Positions 8,645-18,657 of a stretch of 64,000 nucleotides of DNA are shown piece by piece. Below the pieces are notes generated by a model. It was not told where the DNA came from and searched no databases. It saw only the letters and a list, made by a program, of their open reading frames with translations. Source of the DNA: Myxococcus sp. CA023 (GTDB lineage Bacteria > Myxococcota > Myxococcia > Myxococcales > Myxococcaceae). Each line of letters opens with the position of its first letter. Position 1 is the first letter of the stretch. The stretch covers positions 1-64,000 of the forward strand of contig NZ_JAAEAH010000006.1 of assembly GCF_010998615.1 (NCBI RefSeq), written 5' to 3'. The position numbers and the translations under genes are program-made.

Positions 8645-9675
8645 CGGATTCTGGTTGGCCGCGCCTGACGGCGGAGGTGCCCGGCTGTGGGGGCGCCTTC
8701 AAGTTGGTTCCCGAGGACTTCGAGGTGGAGGAGGTTCCCGCCTACCTGCCTTCCGGCGAGGGCGAGCACCTCTACCTCTGGGTGGAGAAGCGGGGCCGTG
8801 ACACGCGCGAGCTGGTGCGCGCGCTGGCCGCGTCGCTGGGCGTGTCCGAGGACGACATCGGCGTGGCGGGGATGAAGGACCGGCACGCCATCACTCGGCA
8901 ACTGGTGTCTGTGCCCGCGCGCGCCGAGCCGAAGGTGCCGGAGTTCGCCCTGGACGGCGTCCAGGTGCTGTGGACGAAGCGCCACGGCAACAAGCTCCGC
9001 ACCGGGCACCTGCGGGGCAACCGCTTCCGCCTGCGCCTGCGCGACGTGAAGGATTCCGGCGCGGCGCGGGAGACGTTCTCCCGGCTGGTGGCGCAGGGCG
9101 TGCCCAACTACTTCGGCGAGCAGCGCTTCGGCCGGGCAGGGGACAACGCCGACCTGGGCCGGCTGCTGGTGCTGGGCCAGCGGCTGCCGAAGCGGCCGGA
9201 TCGTTTCCAGCGCAAGTTGTACCTGTCCGCCTTCCAGTCGCGCCTCTTCAACCAGGCGCTGGCGGCGCGGCTGCACGCGGGGACGCTGTCCACCGCGCTC
9301 GCCGGCGACGTGCTGCGCAAGGAGGAGACGGGCGGCCTCTTCGTGTGCGAGTCACCCGAGGTGGACGGCCCCCGCGTGGCCGCTTTCGAGGTGAGCCCGG
9401 CAGGCCCGCTCTTCGGGCCGAAGATGACGGCCTCCGCCGGAGCCGTGGCCGAGCTCGAGGCGCGGCTGCTGACGGAAGCGGGCGTCACGCCGGAGGACTT
9501 CAAGCGCGGCGGTGGTGAGACGGAAGGCAGCCGCCGCCCCTACCGCGTCCGCCTGGGCTCGCCCGAGCTGACCGCGGAGAAGACGGCGGACGGTGAGGAC
9601 CTCTGGCTCACCTTCGAGTTGCCTCGGGGCGCGTATGCCACCGAGGTCCTCCACGAGCTGCTCAAGGACGGCTGA
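8641..9675 (+). CDS. truD: tRNA pseudouridine(13) synthase TruD
   Basis: A 344-residue enzyme converting U13 of tRNA to pseudouridine. The catalytic motif GVAGMKDRHAITRQ places the essential aspartate at D80, as in the E. coli enzyme; NYFGEQRFGR and the C-terminal core YRVRLGSPELT also fit the family. Translation starts at a GTG overlapping the previous TGA by four bases (GTGA), indicating coupling with the DUF4388 gene. A clear hairpin follows the stop. Confidence 0.95.
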   Translation: MTDSGWPRLTAEVPGCGGAFKLVPEDFEVEEVPAYLPSGEGEHLYLWVEKRGRDTRELVRALAASLGVSEDDIGVAGMKDRHAITRQLVSVPARAEPKVPEFALDGVQVLWTKRHGNKLRTGHLRGNRFRLRLRDVKDSGAARETFSRLVAQGVPNYFGEQRFGRAGDNADLGRLLVLGQRLPKRPDRFQRKLYLSAFQSRLFNQALAARLHAGTLSTALAGDVLRKEETGGLFVCESPEVDGPRVAAFEVSPAGPLFGPKMTASAGAVAELEARLLTEAGVTPEDFKRGGGETEGSRRPYRVRLGSPELTAEKTADGEDLWLTFELPRGAYATEVLHELLKDG

Positions 9676-9688
9676 GCCCCGAAACGAC

Positions 9689-9722
9689 GACGCCTCCGCG
9701 GGCGCGAGGCCCCGGAGGCGTC
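9689..9722 (+). terminator. Hairpin after truD
   Basis: GACGCCTCCG at 9689-9698 pairs perfectly with CGGAGGCGTC at 9713-9722 around a 14-base loop, 14 bases after the truD stop. It also lies downstream of the minus-strand OmpA gene, so it may serve both directions. Only a short T-containing tail follows. Confidence 0.7.
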
Positions 9723-9767
9723 TGGTGCGTCGTGCCCCGGCCAGGTGCGGCCGGGGCAGGGCGGCTG

Positions 9768-11194
<1,427 letters not shown>

Positions 11195-11195
<1 letters not shown>

Positions 11196-11512
11196 CACGG
11201 GTTCGGAGTACGGCCGCCGGGGTCGCTGCTTCCGGCCACGGCCATGGCCTTCTCGCGGGCCTCGTTGGCGTAGCGGGAGGCCTTCACGGCGAAGTCGACG
11301 CCGGCTTGATAGTCGGAGTACCCCACCTCCTCGCGGGCCTTGCCGATGTACAGGTTGGCGGCGGTCCACTCGTAGGGCGCGAGCTTCTCCGCCCCAGCGG
11401 TGCGCGCGGCCTGAATCTGCACTTCAGCGTCGAGGATGTTCGCGGTGGACTTCACGGGGCCGCACGCGGTGAGCGTCCCCGACACCGCCACCAACGCCAT
11501 CAGCTTCTTCAT
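11195..11512 (-). CDS. DUF4398 lipoprotein
   Basis: A 105-residue lipoprotein starting MKKLMALVAVSGTLTACG with a lipobox LTAC. The mature part is a short helical DUF4398 domain (EVQIQAARTAGAEKLAPYEWTAA). The ATG at 11512 is preferred because the signal peptide begins there. It overlaps the OmpA-family gene by one base, a pairing repeatedly seen in Deltaproteobacteria-type genomes, which suggests a joint role in the envelope. Confidence 0.87.
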
Positions 11513-11661
11513 AGGGTGGCGCCTTGAGAGAGAGGTGAAACCTGGCGGTCGTATCAATCGCCCCCTGGAGGGTCAAGAATCGGGCAGACGTGGCGGCCGG
11601 GGGACCGGGCATGTGGCGGGACTTTGACGGCCGGCGCCGCCCTTGCCATCGTCGGGGGCCC

Positions 11662-12645
11662 GTGCCTCCGTCCGTCCGCCTCGTCCTCCTGCTCTCGCTG
11701 CTCCTCCCCTGGACCGCCCTGTCCGGACCCGCGTCCGCCGCCAAACGGAACTCCCGGCGCGCGGACACGGACGCGGTCATCCAGACCGTGGTGCAGGGGG
11801 GCGCCGTCCCCGCGGCCGTCTCCCGCCTGCGTTTCCTGCGCGAGGAGGCCTACGCTGCCCGGGAAATCGCCACCACGCTGCGCACCGTCCACGAGGAGCG
11901 CCTGCGCCGCAACCTCACTGCGGTGCTTGCGGGGCTGGGAACGCGCGCCGCCGAGCCCACCCTTGCGGGCCTGGCGTCGGATGAGGACAGCGCGGTGCGG
12001 ATGTATGCCGCGCAGGGCCTGGCGAAGCTCAACAGCCGGCTCACCCAGGTGCTGGTGCCGCTGCTGGAGGACAAGAGCAGCGGGGTCCGCCGCGAGGCGG
12101 CGCGGGCCCTGGGCGCCTCACGCAATCCGAAGATGGGCGCCCTGCTGGTGAAGACCGCCCGGAAGGAGCCGGAGCTGGAGGTGCGCGCGGCCCTGCTCGC
12201 CGCCGCGGGGGAGGCCGGGGACGCCAAGCAGGCGCCGGCCCTCAAGGAGTTCCTCGCCAGCGATTCGGAGAGCACCCGCTTCGCGGCGGCGCGCGGCCTG
12301 TGCCGGCTGGGCTCGCCGGAGGGCTTCGCCTTCGCGGGGAAGCTGCTCGGCTCGGACGACCGCTTCGTGCGCCGGCAGGGCCTGGAGCTCTACGAAGGCG
12401 TCAGCGCGAAGAAGGCTTCGCCCGCGCTCAAGCCGCTGCTGGAGGACAAGGACCGCGCGCTGGCCGCCAGCGCCGCCCGCATCCTCCACGAGGGCGGGGA
12501 CGCGTCGATGTTGGAGTGGCTGGTGCTGGCGTCGTGGAACGCGAAGTCCGACGAGAAGCTCGCGTACGAGCGGGAGCTGGAGACGCTCCAACTGCGTGAC
12601 GACCGGCGCAAGGCCATCCTCCGCAAGGCGGGTGTCGCGCAATGA
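11662..12645 (+). CDS. Secreted HEAT-repeat protein
   Basis: A 327-residue protein starting at GTG 11662. The first ~27 residues are a signal peptide (RLVLLLSLLLPWTALSGPASA). The rest is a HEAT/ARM-like solenoid with repeats such as SAVRMYAAQGLAKLN, SGVRREAARALGAS and RFAAARGLCRLGS. It is probably a periplasmic scaffold. The stop overlaps the next start (ATGA), so it forms an operon with the DUF1460 gene, perhaps acting on the same envelope target. It is a separate family member from the HEAT protein at 2.6-4.2 kb. Confidence 0.82.
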   Translation: MPPSVRLVLLLSLLLPWTALSGPASAAKRNSRRADTDAVIQTVVQGGAVPAAVSRLRFLREEAYAAREIATTLRTVHEERLRRNLTAVLAGLGTRAAEPTLAGLASDEDSAVRMYAAQGLAKLNSRLTQVLVPLLEDKSSGVRREAARALGASRNPKMGALLVKTARKEPELEVRAALLAAAGEAGDAKQAPALKEFLASDSESTRFAAARGLCRLGSPEGFAFAGKLLGSDDRFVRRQGLELYEGVSAKKASPALKPLLEDKDRALAASAARILHEGGDASMLEWLVLASWNAKSDEKLAYERELETLQLRDDRRKAILRKAGVAQ

Positions 12646-13607
12646 AGGTCGTCGCGGTCCTGGCCGCGGCCCTGCTGTCGCAGGCGCCCGCGGTCCCCAC
12701 GCCCCCGGAGGACGTGGATGCCCGGCCCGGTGCCGAAGCGCTCCTGGAGTCGCCCTCGGCGTCCAAGCAGCTCGCCACGGCCCGGCCGGTGAAGCCCAAT
12801 GGCTGGGTGGGGCTCAGCGCGGAGGCGCGCGCCGCGCTCGTGTCGGAGGACGCGGACGCGCCGCTGATCGGGCGACTGCTGCGGATGAGCGAGCGCTTCA
12901 TCAACACGCCCTATGTCCTGTCGCCGCTGGGCGAGGGCCAGGGCGTGGACCCCGACCCCACCTTCCGGCTGGACGCGGTGGACTGCCTCACCTTCGTGGA
13001 GCAGTCGATGGCGCTGAGCCTCGCGGGCAGCGAGGACGAGGTGGCGCCGCTGCTCGAGCGCATCCGCTACGCGAGCTCGCCCACCTATGAGGACCGCAAC
13101 CACCTCATGGAGGCGCAGTGGCTGCCCAACAACATCCGCAAGGGCTTCCTGACGGACGTGACGCGGCGCTACGCGGGGGATGACGCCGTCACGGTGACGA
13201 AGTCGCTGACGAAGGTCACCTGGCAGTCGCGCTCGTCGCAGGCGCTGGGCCTGCCCAAGGCGCAGCAGGTGGTGGGCACGTACCCGCTGAACATGTTGCC
13301 CCTGGAGCGGGTGATGGCGCACGCGCGCGACATCCCCTCGGGCACCATCCTGGTGGTGATGCGCGAAGACCTGCCGCTGAAGGCCACCCGCATCACCCAC
13401 CTGGGCTTCGTGGTGCAGCGCAAGAAGCGCACGTACCTGCGCCACGCCTCACGCGGCGGCTACAATCGTGTGGTGGACGAGGACCTGGAGACGTTCCTGG
13501 CCCGCAATGGCCGTTACTCGAAGTGGAAGGTGACGGGCGTCAGCCTCTTCGAGCCGCGCCGCCCCGATGTGGCGAGCGGCGGCTCGGTGGCGCGCCCGGT
13601 ACCCTGA
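12642..13607 (+). CDS. DUF1460 family protein, probable cell-wall amidase-like
   Basis: A 321-residue exported protein with a short signal peptide (MKVVAVLAAALLSQAPA). It matches the DUF1460 family, an NlpC/P60-like fold described as N-acetylmuramoyl-L-alanine amidase-like. The candidate catalytic cysteine is C115 in LDAVDCLTFVEQ and the histidine H253 in ITHLGFV; the family motif R(I)RYASSPTYEDRNHL is also visible. It probably acts on peptidoglycan in the periplasm. Translationally coupled to the HEAT protein upstream. Confidence 0.85.
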   Translation: MKVVAVLAAALLSQAPAVPTPPEDVDARPGAEALLESPSASKQLATARPVKPNGWVGLSAEARAALVSEDADAPLIGRLLRMSERFINTPYVLSPLGEGQGVDPDPTFRLDAVDCLTFVEQSMALSLAGSEDEVAPLLERIRYASSPTYEDRNHLMEAQWLPNNIRKGFLTDVTRRYAGDDAVTVTKSLTKVTWQSRSSQALGLPKAQQVVGTYPLNMLPLERVMAHARDIPSGTILVVMREDLPLKATRITHLGFVVQRKKRTYLRHASRGGYNRVVDEDLETFLARNGRYSKWKVTGVSLFEPRRPDVASGGSVARPVP

Positions 13608-13613
13608 GCGCGT

Positions 13614-14096
13614 TCAGTAGGCCGGTGGCGGCGCGGCGGGGGATTCGGTCTCCCGCTCCTCGGCCTCGGCGGCGGGGGATTCGGTCTCCCGCTCCTCGGC
13701 CTCGGCGGCGGCGGCGGCCTCGTCGTTCGTGGCCAACTCCCGCAGGCGCTCCTGCTCAATCAGCGTCGCGGCCCGGACCTGCTGGTCGGCGGGGACGTGG
13801 ATTTCCCACCAGGGCAGCACGTTGCCGGTGGTCAGCTTGTCCACGACGCCCGAGCGGCCAGCGCGCACCAGGACGGGGATGTTCGCGTCCTGGATGAGCT
13901 GCGCGTAGACCTCGGCGGAGAAGGGGTCCTCCGCGGAGCCAGCCCGGACGAAGATGCGGGTATCCAGCTCATGCGGGAGCGGCAGCCCCCTGCTGCGCAT
14001 CTCCTCCGCGCTCACGAGGAGCGGGTTGCCTGGACAGTCAGCGCACGCATTGACGCCGTCCTGATACTCGGAGCCGCACCTCGCACAGTATTTCAT
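13614..14096 (-). CDS. Zinc-ribbon protein with DUF2007-like domain
   Basis: A 160-residue cytoplasmic protein. The N-terminus is a zinc ribbon (YCARCGSEYQDGVNACADCPG, C4, C7, C19, C22). The middle, residues ~45-120, resembles DUF2007-type putative signal-transducing domains (FSAEVYAQLIQDANIPVLVRAG, WEIHVPADQQVRAATLI). The C-terminus is an acidic Glu/Ala tail made of two identical 12-residue units encoded by a 36-bp tandem repeat. Start chosen at ATG 14096 because GGAGGG lies nine bases before it and the zinc ribbon begins there. Function unknown. Confidence 0.75.
   Translation of the reverse strand: MKYCARCGSEYQDGVNACADCPGNPLLVSAEEMRSRGLPLPHELDTRIFVRAGSAEDPFSAEVYAQLIQDANIPVLVRAGRSGVVDKLTTGNVLPWWEIHVPADQQVRAATLIEQERLRELATNDEAAAAAEAEERETESPAAEAEERETESPAAPPPAY
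13635..13706. repeat. Perfect 36-bp tandem duplication inside a gene
   Basis: Two identical 36-base copies (13635-13670 and 13671-13706) encode two identical 12-residue Glu-rich units at the C-terminus of the zinc-ribbon protein. The length keeps the frame, so copy number could vary without breaking the gene. Confidence 0.9.
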
Positions 14097-14179
14097 CGCC
14101 GTCCCTCCTGCCCGTGGGTGTCTGGAGGGAAATAGTAGGTCTGGGTTCCGTGGACGGCACCCGGGGCCCGACACTTCGT

Positions 14180-14542
14180 TCAGTGTCGCGCTTCGTCGCC
14201 CAGCCTGCATACCGCGGCGCTGAGGCGCTCCACGTCGATGGGCTTGCGCAGCACCACGTCACAGTGTTCGGAGCCCTGCACCTGTGTGTAACCGGACACG
14301 AGGATGACGCGGGCCCGGGGTTCGCGCTCCTTGACCTTCTGCGCGAGCTCGGTGCCGCACATGCCTGGGAGGGATTCGTCCGTCACCACCACGTCCGGGT
14401 GCTCGGCCTCGAACATCTTGAGGCCGGCCAGGCCATCCGTGGCCGTCTTCACGTCGAACTCCGACTCCAGCAGCTCCGCCAGCAGCTCCCGGCTGTCCCC
14501 GTCGTCCTCGACCAGCAAGACCTTGATTCGTTCGGCGCCCAT
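14180..14542 (-). CDS. Single-domain response regulator
   Basis: A 120-residue CheY-like receiver with no output domain. It has the acidic pair in LLVEDDGDSRELL, the phosphoacceptor aspartate in VVVTDESLPGMCG (about D54), the Thr/Ser position in VILVSGYT and the conserved Lys in LRKPID. It probably acts in a phosphorelay or by protein contact. AAGGGC precedes the ATG at 14542. It lies downstream of, and antisense to, the hibernation factor gene, with no kinase next to it. Confidence 0.92.
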   Translation of the reverse strand: MGAERIKVLLVEDDGDSRELLAELLESEFDVKTATDGLAGLKMFEAEHPDVVVTDESLPGMCGTELAQKVKEREPRARVILVSGYTQVQGSEHCDVVLRKPIDVERLSAAVCRLGDEARH

Positions 14543-14711
14543 GCCCTTGAGAAACCCGCGCGGCGGTGGGGATTCGTCCTTCCCGGATGCGAGCGCTTCG
14601 CTGCCCAGCCGGCCGGAGAGCAGGGGAGCGCCATGCGGGCTCCATTAATGGGCAGGGGGTGGCTCACCACCGGGCGTCAGGCTGCCCATCTTTGGGCTCG
14701 GAGGAAATGCC

Positions 14712-15071
14712 ATGAAGGTGTTGCTGCGTGGAGTGCACCTGAACCTGTCGGATGCTCTCAAGTCGTATGTCGACGAACACCTGGTGCGCCATATCGAACG
14801 GTTCGCGGATGACGAGGCAGCGGAAATCGACATCTCGCTGGTGGACACCAACGGGCCCAAGGGCGGCATGGACAAGGAATGCCGGGTCACGGTGCGACTG
14901 CCCGGGCTCTCCTCGGTGCATGTGACGGAGACGGCGGACTCGTTGTTCCCCGCCATCGACGCATCGCGTGACCGGTTGGAGACGAGCCTCAAGCGCATGC
15001 TGGGGAAGCGGCGCGATGTTCATACCAACGGCCTGCCCGAGGACGTGGCGGTCGACGTCCCCACCTATTAA
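14712..15071 (+). CDS. hpf: Ribosome hibernation promoting factor, short form
   Basis: A 119-residue HPF/YfiA-family protein that binds the 30S subunit and silences ribosomes in stationary phase or starvation. MKVLLRGVHLNLSDALKSYVDEHL matches the family start, and AIDASRDRLETSLKRMLGKRR is the conserved second helix. It lacks the C-terminal dimerisation domain of long HPF. A strong GGAGG lies eight bases before the ATG. A stable hairpin 20 bases after the stop suggests a single-gene transcript. Confidence 0.92.
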   Translation: MKVLLRGVHLNLSDALKSYVDEHLVRHIERFADDEAAEIDISLVDTNGPKGGMDKECRVTVRLPGLSSVHVTETADSLFPAIDASRDRLETSLKRMLGKRRDVHTNGLPEDVAVDVPTY

Positions 15072-15090
15072 TCGCGGTTGGCGGCGGCAA

Positions 15091-15130
15091 GAGCCCGGCC
15101 TCCCAGGTCGTACACCTGGCGGCCGGGCTC
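15091..15130 (+). terminator. Rho-independent-like hairpin after hpf
   Basis: GAGCCCGGCC at 15091-15100 pairs with GGCCGGGCTC at 15121-15130, and inside it CAGGT pairs with ACCTG, leaving a small loop. GTCTTGTCC follows, a weak T-rich tail. Twenty bases after the hpf stop. Confidence 0.8.
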
Positions 15131-15215
15131 GTCTTGTCCAGTGCCCGAATCTTGCTGGGGCCGAACGGTGAACGCTATAAGCGGAACCCTTCAACCTCGG
15201 GCTAAAAGGACGGCG

Positions 15216-17309
15216 ATGGTCCGCCTCAAGTTCCTCGTCTTCGCATTCCTGGTCATCGGACTGGGCGTTGCTCATCTGCCGATGCTGTCGGGACCGCTGC
15301 GCGAGCGCGCCGTCGCGGGTGCATCGGCCCAGGCTTCCGCGGGCGCCGCCGAGGTGGCGCGCCGTGTGGATTCTCGTCGTGCTGAAGTGCAGTCGCTGGT
15401 GCTGAAGCTCGCGGCCATGCCGGAGGTGGTGTCCGCCGCTGCGCCGCCGCTTCCGGAGCAGCCCGCGCCGCGCAACCAGCGCGAGCGTGAGCGCGTCGAG
15501 GTGGATGTCGCCGCCGCCCGCGCCTTCACCGCCGAGCGCTTCGCCGCGGTGCGTAGCGCCGTCGAAGCCCTGATTCCCCAGGAACTCAAGGGCGCGGTGG
15601 TGGCCGTGGTCGCCCAGGACACGCAGTTCCACGCGGTGGCCGGGGCCGAGCCGTCCTCGGATGCGGCGAAGCTGGACGTGGTGAGCCTCGTCAAGTCCGG
15701 GGCCAGCGTGGTGGATGCCTTCGGTGCGCCGCATGCGTTCGCCGCGGTGCCGTTGTCGTGGAACGCCGGGGCGCCGGCGGTGACGCTGGTGCTGGGCGCG
15801 CCGCTGCTGGACGAGGGCGGGCTGGAGGCCGCCGTCCAGGCGTCGGGCGCGGCCGCGCTGGCGCTGGTGAAGGGCGACGCGCTGGCGGGCGTCGCCGGTC
15901 CGCAGAAGCTGCTGGCGGAAGGTTCGCTGACGAAGGTCGCCGCGGATGCCTCGGGCGTGGTGCTGAGCACCGGCAAGTTCCTGGAGCTGGGCCCGGTGGC
16001 GCTGCCTGTCTTCACCCAGAATGACCCCCTGGGTGGGAACGCGCCGCTGATGGTGGGCTCGCGCCGCGCGCTGGCCAGCACGCCGCTGGAGGTGCTCGCC
16101 ATCGCCAGCACGCAGCCGGTGCTGGGCACGCTGGCCGCGTATCAGCAGAACGCGCTGTTCGCCCTGGCGGGCCTGCTGGGCCTGAGCCTCCTGTGGACGC
16201 TGATGATGGGCTCCGGCCGCAAGGCGGCTGACGCGGAGGCGTCCAGTGGCAGCTCCGACACGCTGAGCCTGTCGGCAGCCATGGCCTCGGCGCCCGCGCC
16301 GGCCGCCGTCACGCAGCCGCCGGCCCCCGCGCCCGCCGCCGACCCGTTCGCTTTCGCGCCGCCGCCCGCCGCTCCGGCTCCGGCGCCAGCCGCGGACCCG
16401 TTCGCCTTCGCGCCGCCGCCCGCGGCTCCCGCGCCCGCGGCGGACCCGTTCGCTTTTGCTCCTCCGGCCCCCGCGCCCGCCGCGGACCCGTTCGCTTTTG
16501 CTCCTCCGGCTCCCGCGCCCGCCGCAGACCCGTTCGCGCTGCAGGCGCCGCCGCCGGCGGGAGACCCGTTCGCGATGTCGCGCCCGGCGCAGGCTCCCAT
16601 GGGCGATCCATTCGCGTTCGCCCCGCCGGCTCCGCCTCCGGCCCCCGCGGCGGACCCGTTTGCCTTTGCCCCTCCGGCGCCCGCGCCCGCGGCGGACCCC
16701 TTCGGCTCGGCCGAGGCGTTCCCGTTCCCCGCGCCGCCGCAGCAGCAGCCCGCGCACGCGGGGGCGATGCCGTTCGAGTCCTCTCCCGAGTCCTTCGGTG
16801 GGCCCGAGCCGCTGTCGCCCGCGTCGCCTCGCCGGGGCGCGTTCGCCTTCGAGGACCAGCCCACGGCGGCGTACTCGCTGCAACAGGCGGCGGACCCCTT
16901 CGCCCTGGCGGCCTCCCAGGCCGCACCGGACAGCCCGGAGACGACGCGCGTGGCGGCGATTCCGCGCGAGCTGCTCCAAGCCAGCGCGCGGCCTCCGACG
17001 TCGGACGCCATCCCCATGCCGCCGCCGCGCTCCGCCCCTCAGCCCGCCGCGATTCCGCTTCCGGGTCTGGGCAACTCCGCGGTGGCGCTCACCGACGAGC
17101 AGCACTTCCAGGAGGTCTTCCGCGAGTTCCTCACCACCCGTGAGCGGTGTGGCGAGGCGGCCGACGGCCTGACGTACGACAAGTTCGTGCAGAAGCTCCG
17201 CAAGAACAAGGAGCAGCTCGTCCAGAAGTACGCGTGCAAGACGGTGCGCTTCCAGGTCTACGTGAAGGAAGGCAAGGCGGCTCTCAAGGCCACGCCCGTC
17301 AAGGACTGA
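15216..17309 (+). CDS. Membrane protein with Ala/Pro ADPFAF repeats (resembles M. xanthus MXAN_5187 family)
   Basis: A 697-residue protein. An N-terminal membrane segment (LKFLVFAFLVIGLGVAHL) and a second near residue 315 (ALFALAGLLGLSLLWTLMM) bracket a ~285-residue extracytoplasmic domain with dCache/sensor-like features. Residues ~370-570 form a low-complexity Pro/Ala region with about ten ADPFAFAPP-type units. The C-terminal ~75 residues (LTDEQHFQEVFREFLTTRERCG ... YACKTVRFQVYVKEG) form a small conserved domain that I believe is named after M. xanthus MXAN_5187. The repeat region may be a cytoplasmic tether presenting this domain. The ATG at 15216 follows AAAGGACGGCG. Function unknown; a hairpin follows the stop. 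Confidence 0.7.
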   Translation: MVRLKFLVFAFLVIGLGVAHLPMLSGPLRERAVAGASAQASAGAAEVARRVDSRRAEVQSLVLKLAAMPEVVSAAAPPLPEQPAPRNQRERERVEVDVAAARAFTAERFAAVRSAVEALIPQELKGAVVAVVAQDTQFHAVAGAEPSSDAAKLDVVSLVKSGASVVDAFGAPHAFAAVPLSWNAGAPAVTLVLGAPLLDEGGLEAAVQASGAAALALVKGDALAGVAGPQKLLAEGSLTKVAADASGVVLSTGKFLELGPVALPVFTQNDPLGGNAPLMVGSRRALASTPLEVLAIASTQPVLGTLAAYQQNALFALAGLLGLSLLWTLMMGSGRKAADAEASSGSSDTLSLSAAMASAPAPAAVTQPPAPAPAADPFAFAPPPAAPAPAPAADPFAFAPPPAAPAPAADPFAFAPPAPAPAADPFAFAPPAPAPAADPFALQAPPPAGDPFAMSRPAQAPMGDPFAFAPPAPPPAPAADPFAFAPPAPAPAADPFGSAEAFPFPAPPQQQPAHAGAMPFESSPESFGGPEPLSPASPRRGAFAFEDQPTAAYSLQQAADPFALAASQAAPDSPETTRVAAIPRELLQASARPPTSDAIPMPPPRSAPQPAAIPLPGLGNSAVALTDEQHFQEVFREFLTTRERCGEAADGLTYDKFVQKLRKNKEQLVQKYACKTVRFQVYVKEGKAALKATPVKD

Positions 17310-17343
17310 GCCCGAGCGCGGCCCTGTCCGCTGCTGAAGTGCC

Positions 17344-17380
17344 GAAGGCCCGTGGTCTCCTCGAGAGGCCGCGGGCCTTC
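17344..17380 (+). terminator. Hairpin terminator
   Basis: GAAGGCCCGTGG at 17344-17355 pairs with CCGCGGGCCTTC at 17369-17380 with one G-U pair around a 13-base loop; TCGTTTCGG follows. It lies 35 bases after the stop of the repeat protein gene. Confidence 0.75.
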
Positions 17381-17446
17381 TCGTTTCGGACGTTCGCGCG
17401 GGCCGCCTTCGGAGCCGGTGGTTATAGAGGCCCGCGGAGGCGGTTC

Positions 17447-17779
17447 ATGCACAACGCGGTCTATCTGGGGATTGCCATCGTGGCCGAGGTGGTGGCGACC
17501 TCTGCGCTGAAGAGCTCCAACGGCTTCACGCGGCTGGGGCCGTCCATCCTCGTGGTGCTGGGCTATGGCGTGGCCTTCTTCTGCCTGTCCTTCGCGCTGA
17601 GGACCATCCCCACGGGCATCGCCTACGCCATCTGGTCCGGGGCGGGCATCGTCCTCGTCTCCGGCGTGGCGTGGCTCCTTCACGGCCAGCGGTTGGACGT
17701 CCCCGCGCTCGTGGGCATCGGGCTCATCCTGGCGGGCGTCATCGTCATCAATACCTTCTCCAGGTCGGCGGCGCACTGA
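17447..17779 (+). CDS. Small multidrug resistance (SMR) family transporter
   Basis: A 110-residue inner membrane protein with four hydrophobic helices, the SMR family size. The essential glutamate E14 is present in the first helix (GIAIVAEVVATSALKSS), and IPTGIAYAIWSGAGIV is the family hallmark. It works as an antiparallel dimer exporting cationic or guanidinium-type compounds in exchange for protons; substrate not predictable here. Start set at ATG 17447, where the family begins. The methyltransferase gene follows after 52 bases. Confidence 0.92.
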   Translation: MHNAVYLGIAIVAEVVATSALKSSNGFTRLGPSILVVLGYGVAFFCLSFALRTIPTGIAYAIWSGAGIVLVSGVAWLLHGQRLDVPALVGIGLILAGVIVINTFSRSAAH

Positions 17780-17831
17780 GGCGCCTGGCGGAGTTCGCTC
17801 GGGAGAAGTCGTTGATATCAGGAGGGGGACG

Positions 17832-18656
17832 ATGCAGACGCGGTACGTGCCGAACCTCACGGGGATTCCGGAGACGATGCTCTGGACGCTGCACTGCCGA
17901 GCAGGGGAGGCGAAGCGGCCGGACGGCGTCCTGAAGGACGCGGAGGCGCTGCGCATCTACGGCGCCATCGACTACGACTTCGAGAAGTCCTTTGGCCGCG
18001 CGGAGCCGTCCCTCGCGATTCGCGCGGTGGCGATGGACCGGGGCATTCGCGCGTGGCTGGCCACGCACCCTGACGGCTTCGTGGTGTCGCTGGGAGAAGG
18101 GCTGGAGACGCAGGCGCAGCGGCTGGACAACGGGCAGTTGCGCTGGCTGAGCGTGGACCTTCCGGAAGCCGTGGCCATCCGGGAGCGCTTCCTCACGCCG
18201 AACGAGCGGCTGATGCACTTCCCGGTGAGCGCCCTGGACCGGGCATGGATGGACCGCGTGGACGCCAGCAAGGGCGTGTTCATCGTCGCGCAGGGCCTCT
18301 TCATGTACTTCGAGGAAGACGACGTCCGTCGGCTCATCGTGGACATCGCCGAGCGCTTCCCGGGCGCCGAGCTCCTTTTCGACACGATTCCCCGCTGGCT
18401 CTCGCGGCGCACGCTCAAGGGGCTGCGCCGCACCCGCGCGTACCAGGTGCCACCCATGCCCTGGGGCATCAACCGCGACGCGCTGGAGGCGACGCTGCGG
18501 CGGTGGGAGCCGCGAATCCGCCAGGTGGAATTGAAGCCCTACACCTTCCCGCGGGGCTTCTTCCGGTACGGTTACAACGGTCTCAACGTGCTGCCCTGGG
18601 TGAAGGAACGGTTGCCCGTGCTGGTCCACGTCCGCTTCGCGGAGCGCAGCGTCTGA
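17832..18656 (+). CDS. Class I SAM-dependent methyltransferase, LCMT/TcmP-like
   Basis: A 274-residue cytoplasmic enzyme of the leucine carboxyl methyltransferase / TcmP-like O-methyltransferase group. The SAM-binding segment is FVVSLGEGLETQAQRLD followed by the acidic strand end LRWLSVDLPEAV; QGLFMYFEEDDVRRL is the family motif after strand 4. Substrate unknown; relatives in polyketide clusters methylate carboxyl or hydroxyl groups. AGGAGGGGGACG precedes the ATG. It converges on the histidine kinase gene, with stops one base apart. Confidence 0.85.
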   Translation: MQTRYVPNLTGIPETMLWTLHCRAGEAKRPDGVLKDAEALRIYGAIDYDFEKSFGRAEPSLAIRAVAMDRGIRAWLATHPDGFVVSLGEGLETQAQRLDNGQLRWLSVDLPEAVAIRERFLTPNERLMHFPVSALDRAWMDRVDASKGVFIVAQGLFMYFEEDDVRRLIVDIAERFPGAELLFDTIPRWLSRRTLKGLRRTRAYQVPPMPWGINRDALEATLRRWEPRIRQVELKPYTFPRGFFRYGYNGLNVLPWVKERLPVLVHVRFAERSV

Positions 18657-18657
18657 G

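Noticed and set aside
16320-16700. Regularly spaced short repeats that could suggest a CRISPR array
   Set aside because: Repeats are in frame with the ADPFAFAPP protein units, vary in spacing and lack unique spacers.
14664-17105. Minus-strand frame of over 800 codons opposite the repeat protein
   Set aside because: Arg/Gly low-complexity antisense of the Ala/Pro repeats; it also covers hpf on the other strand.
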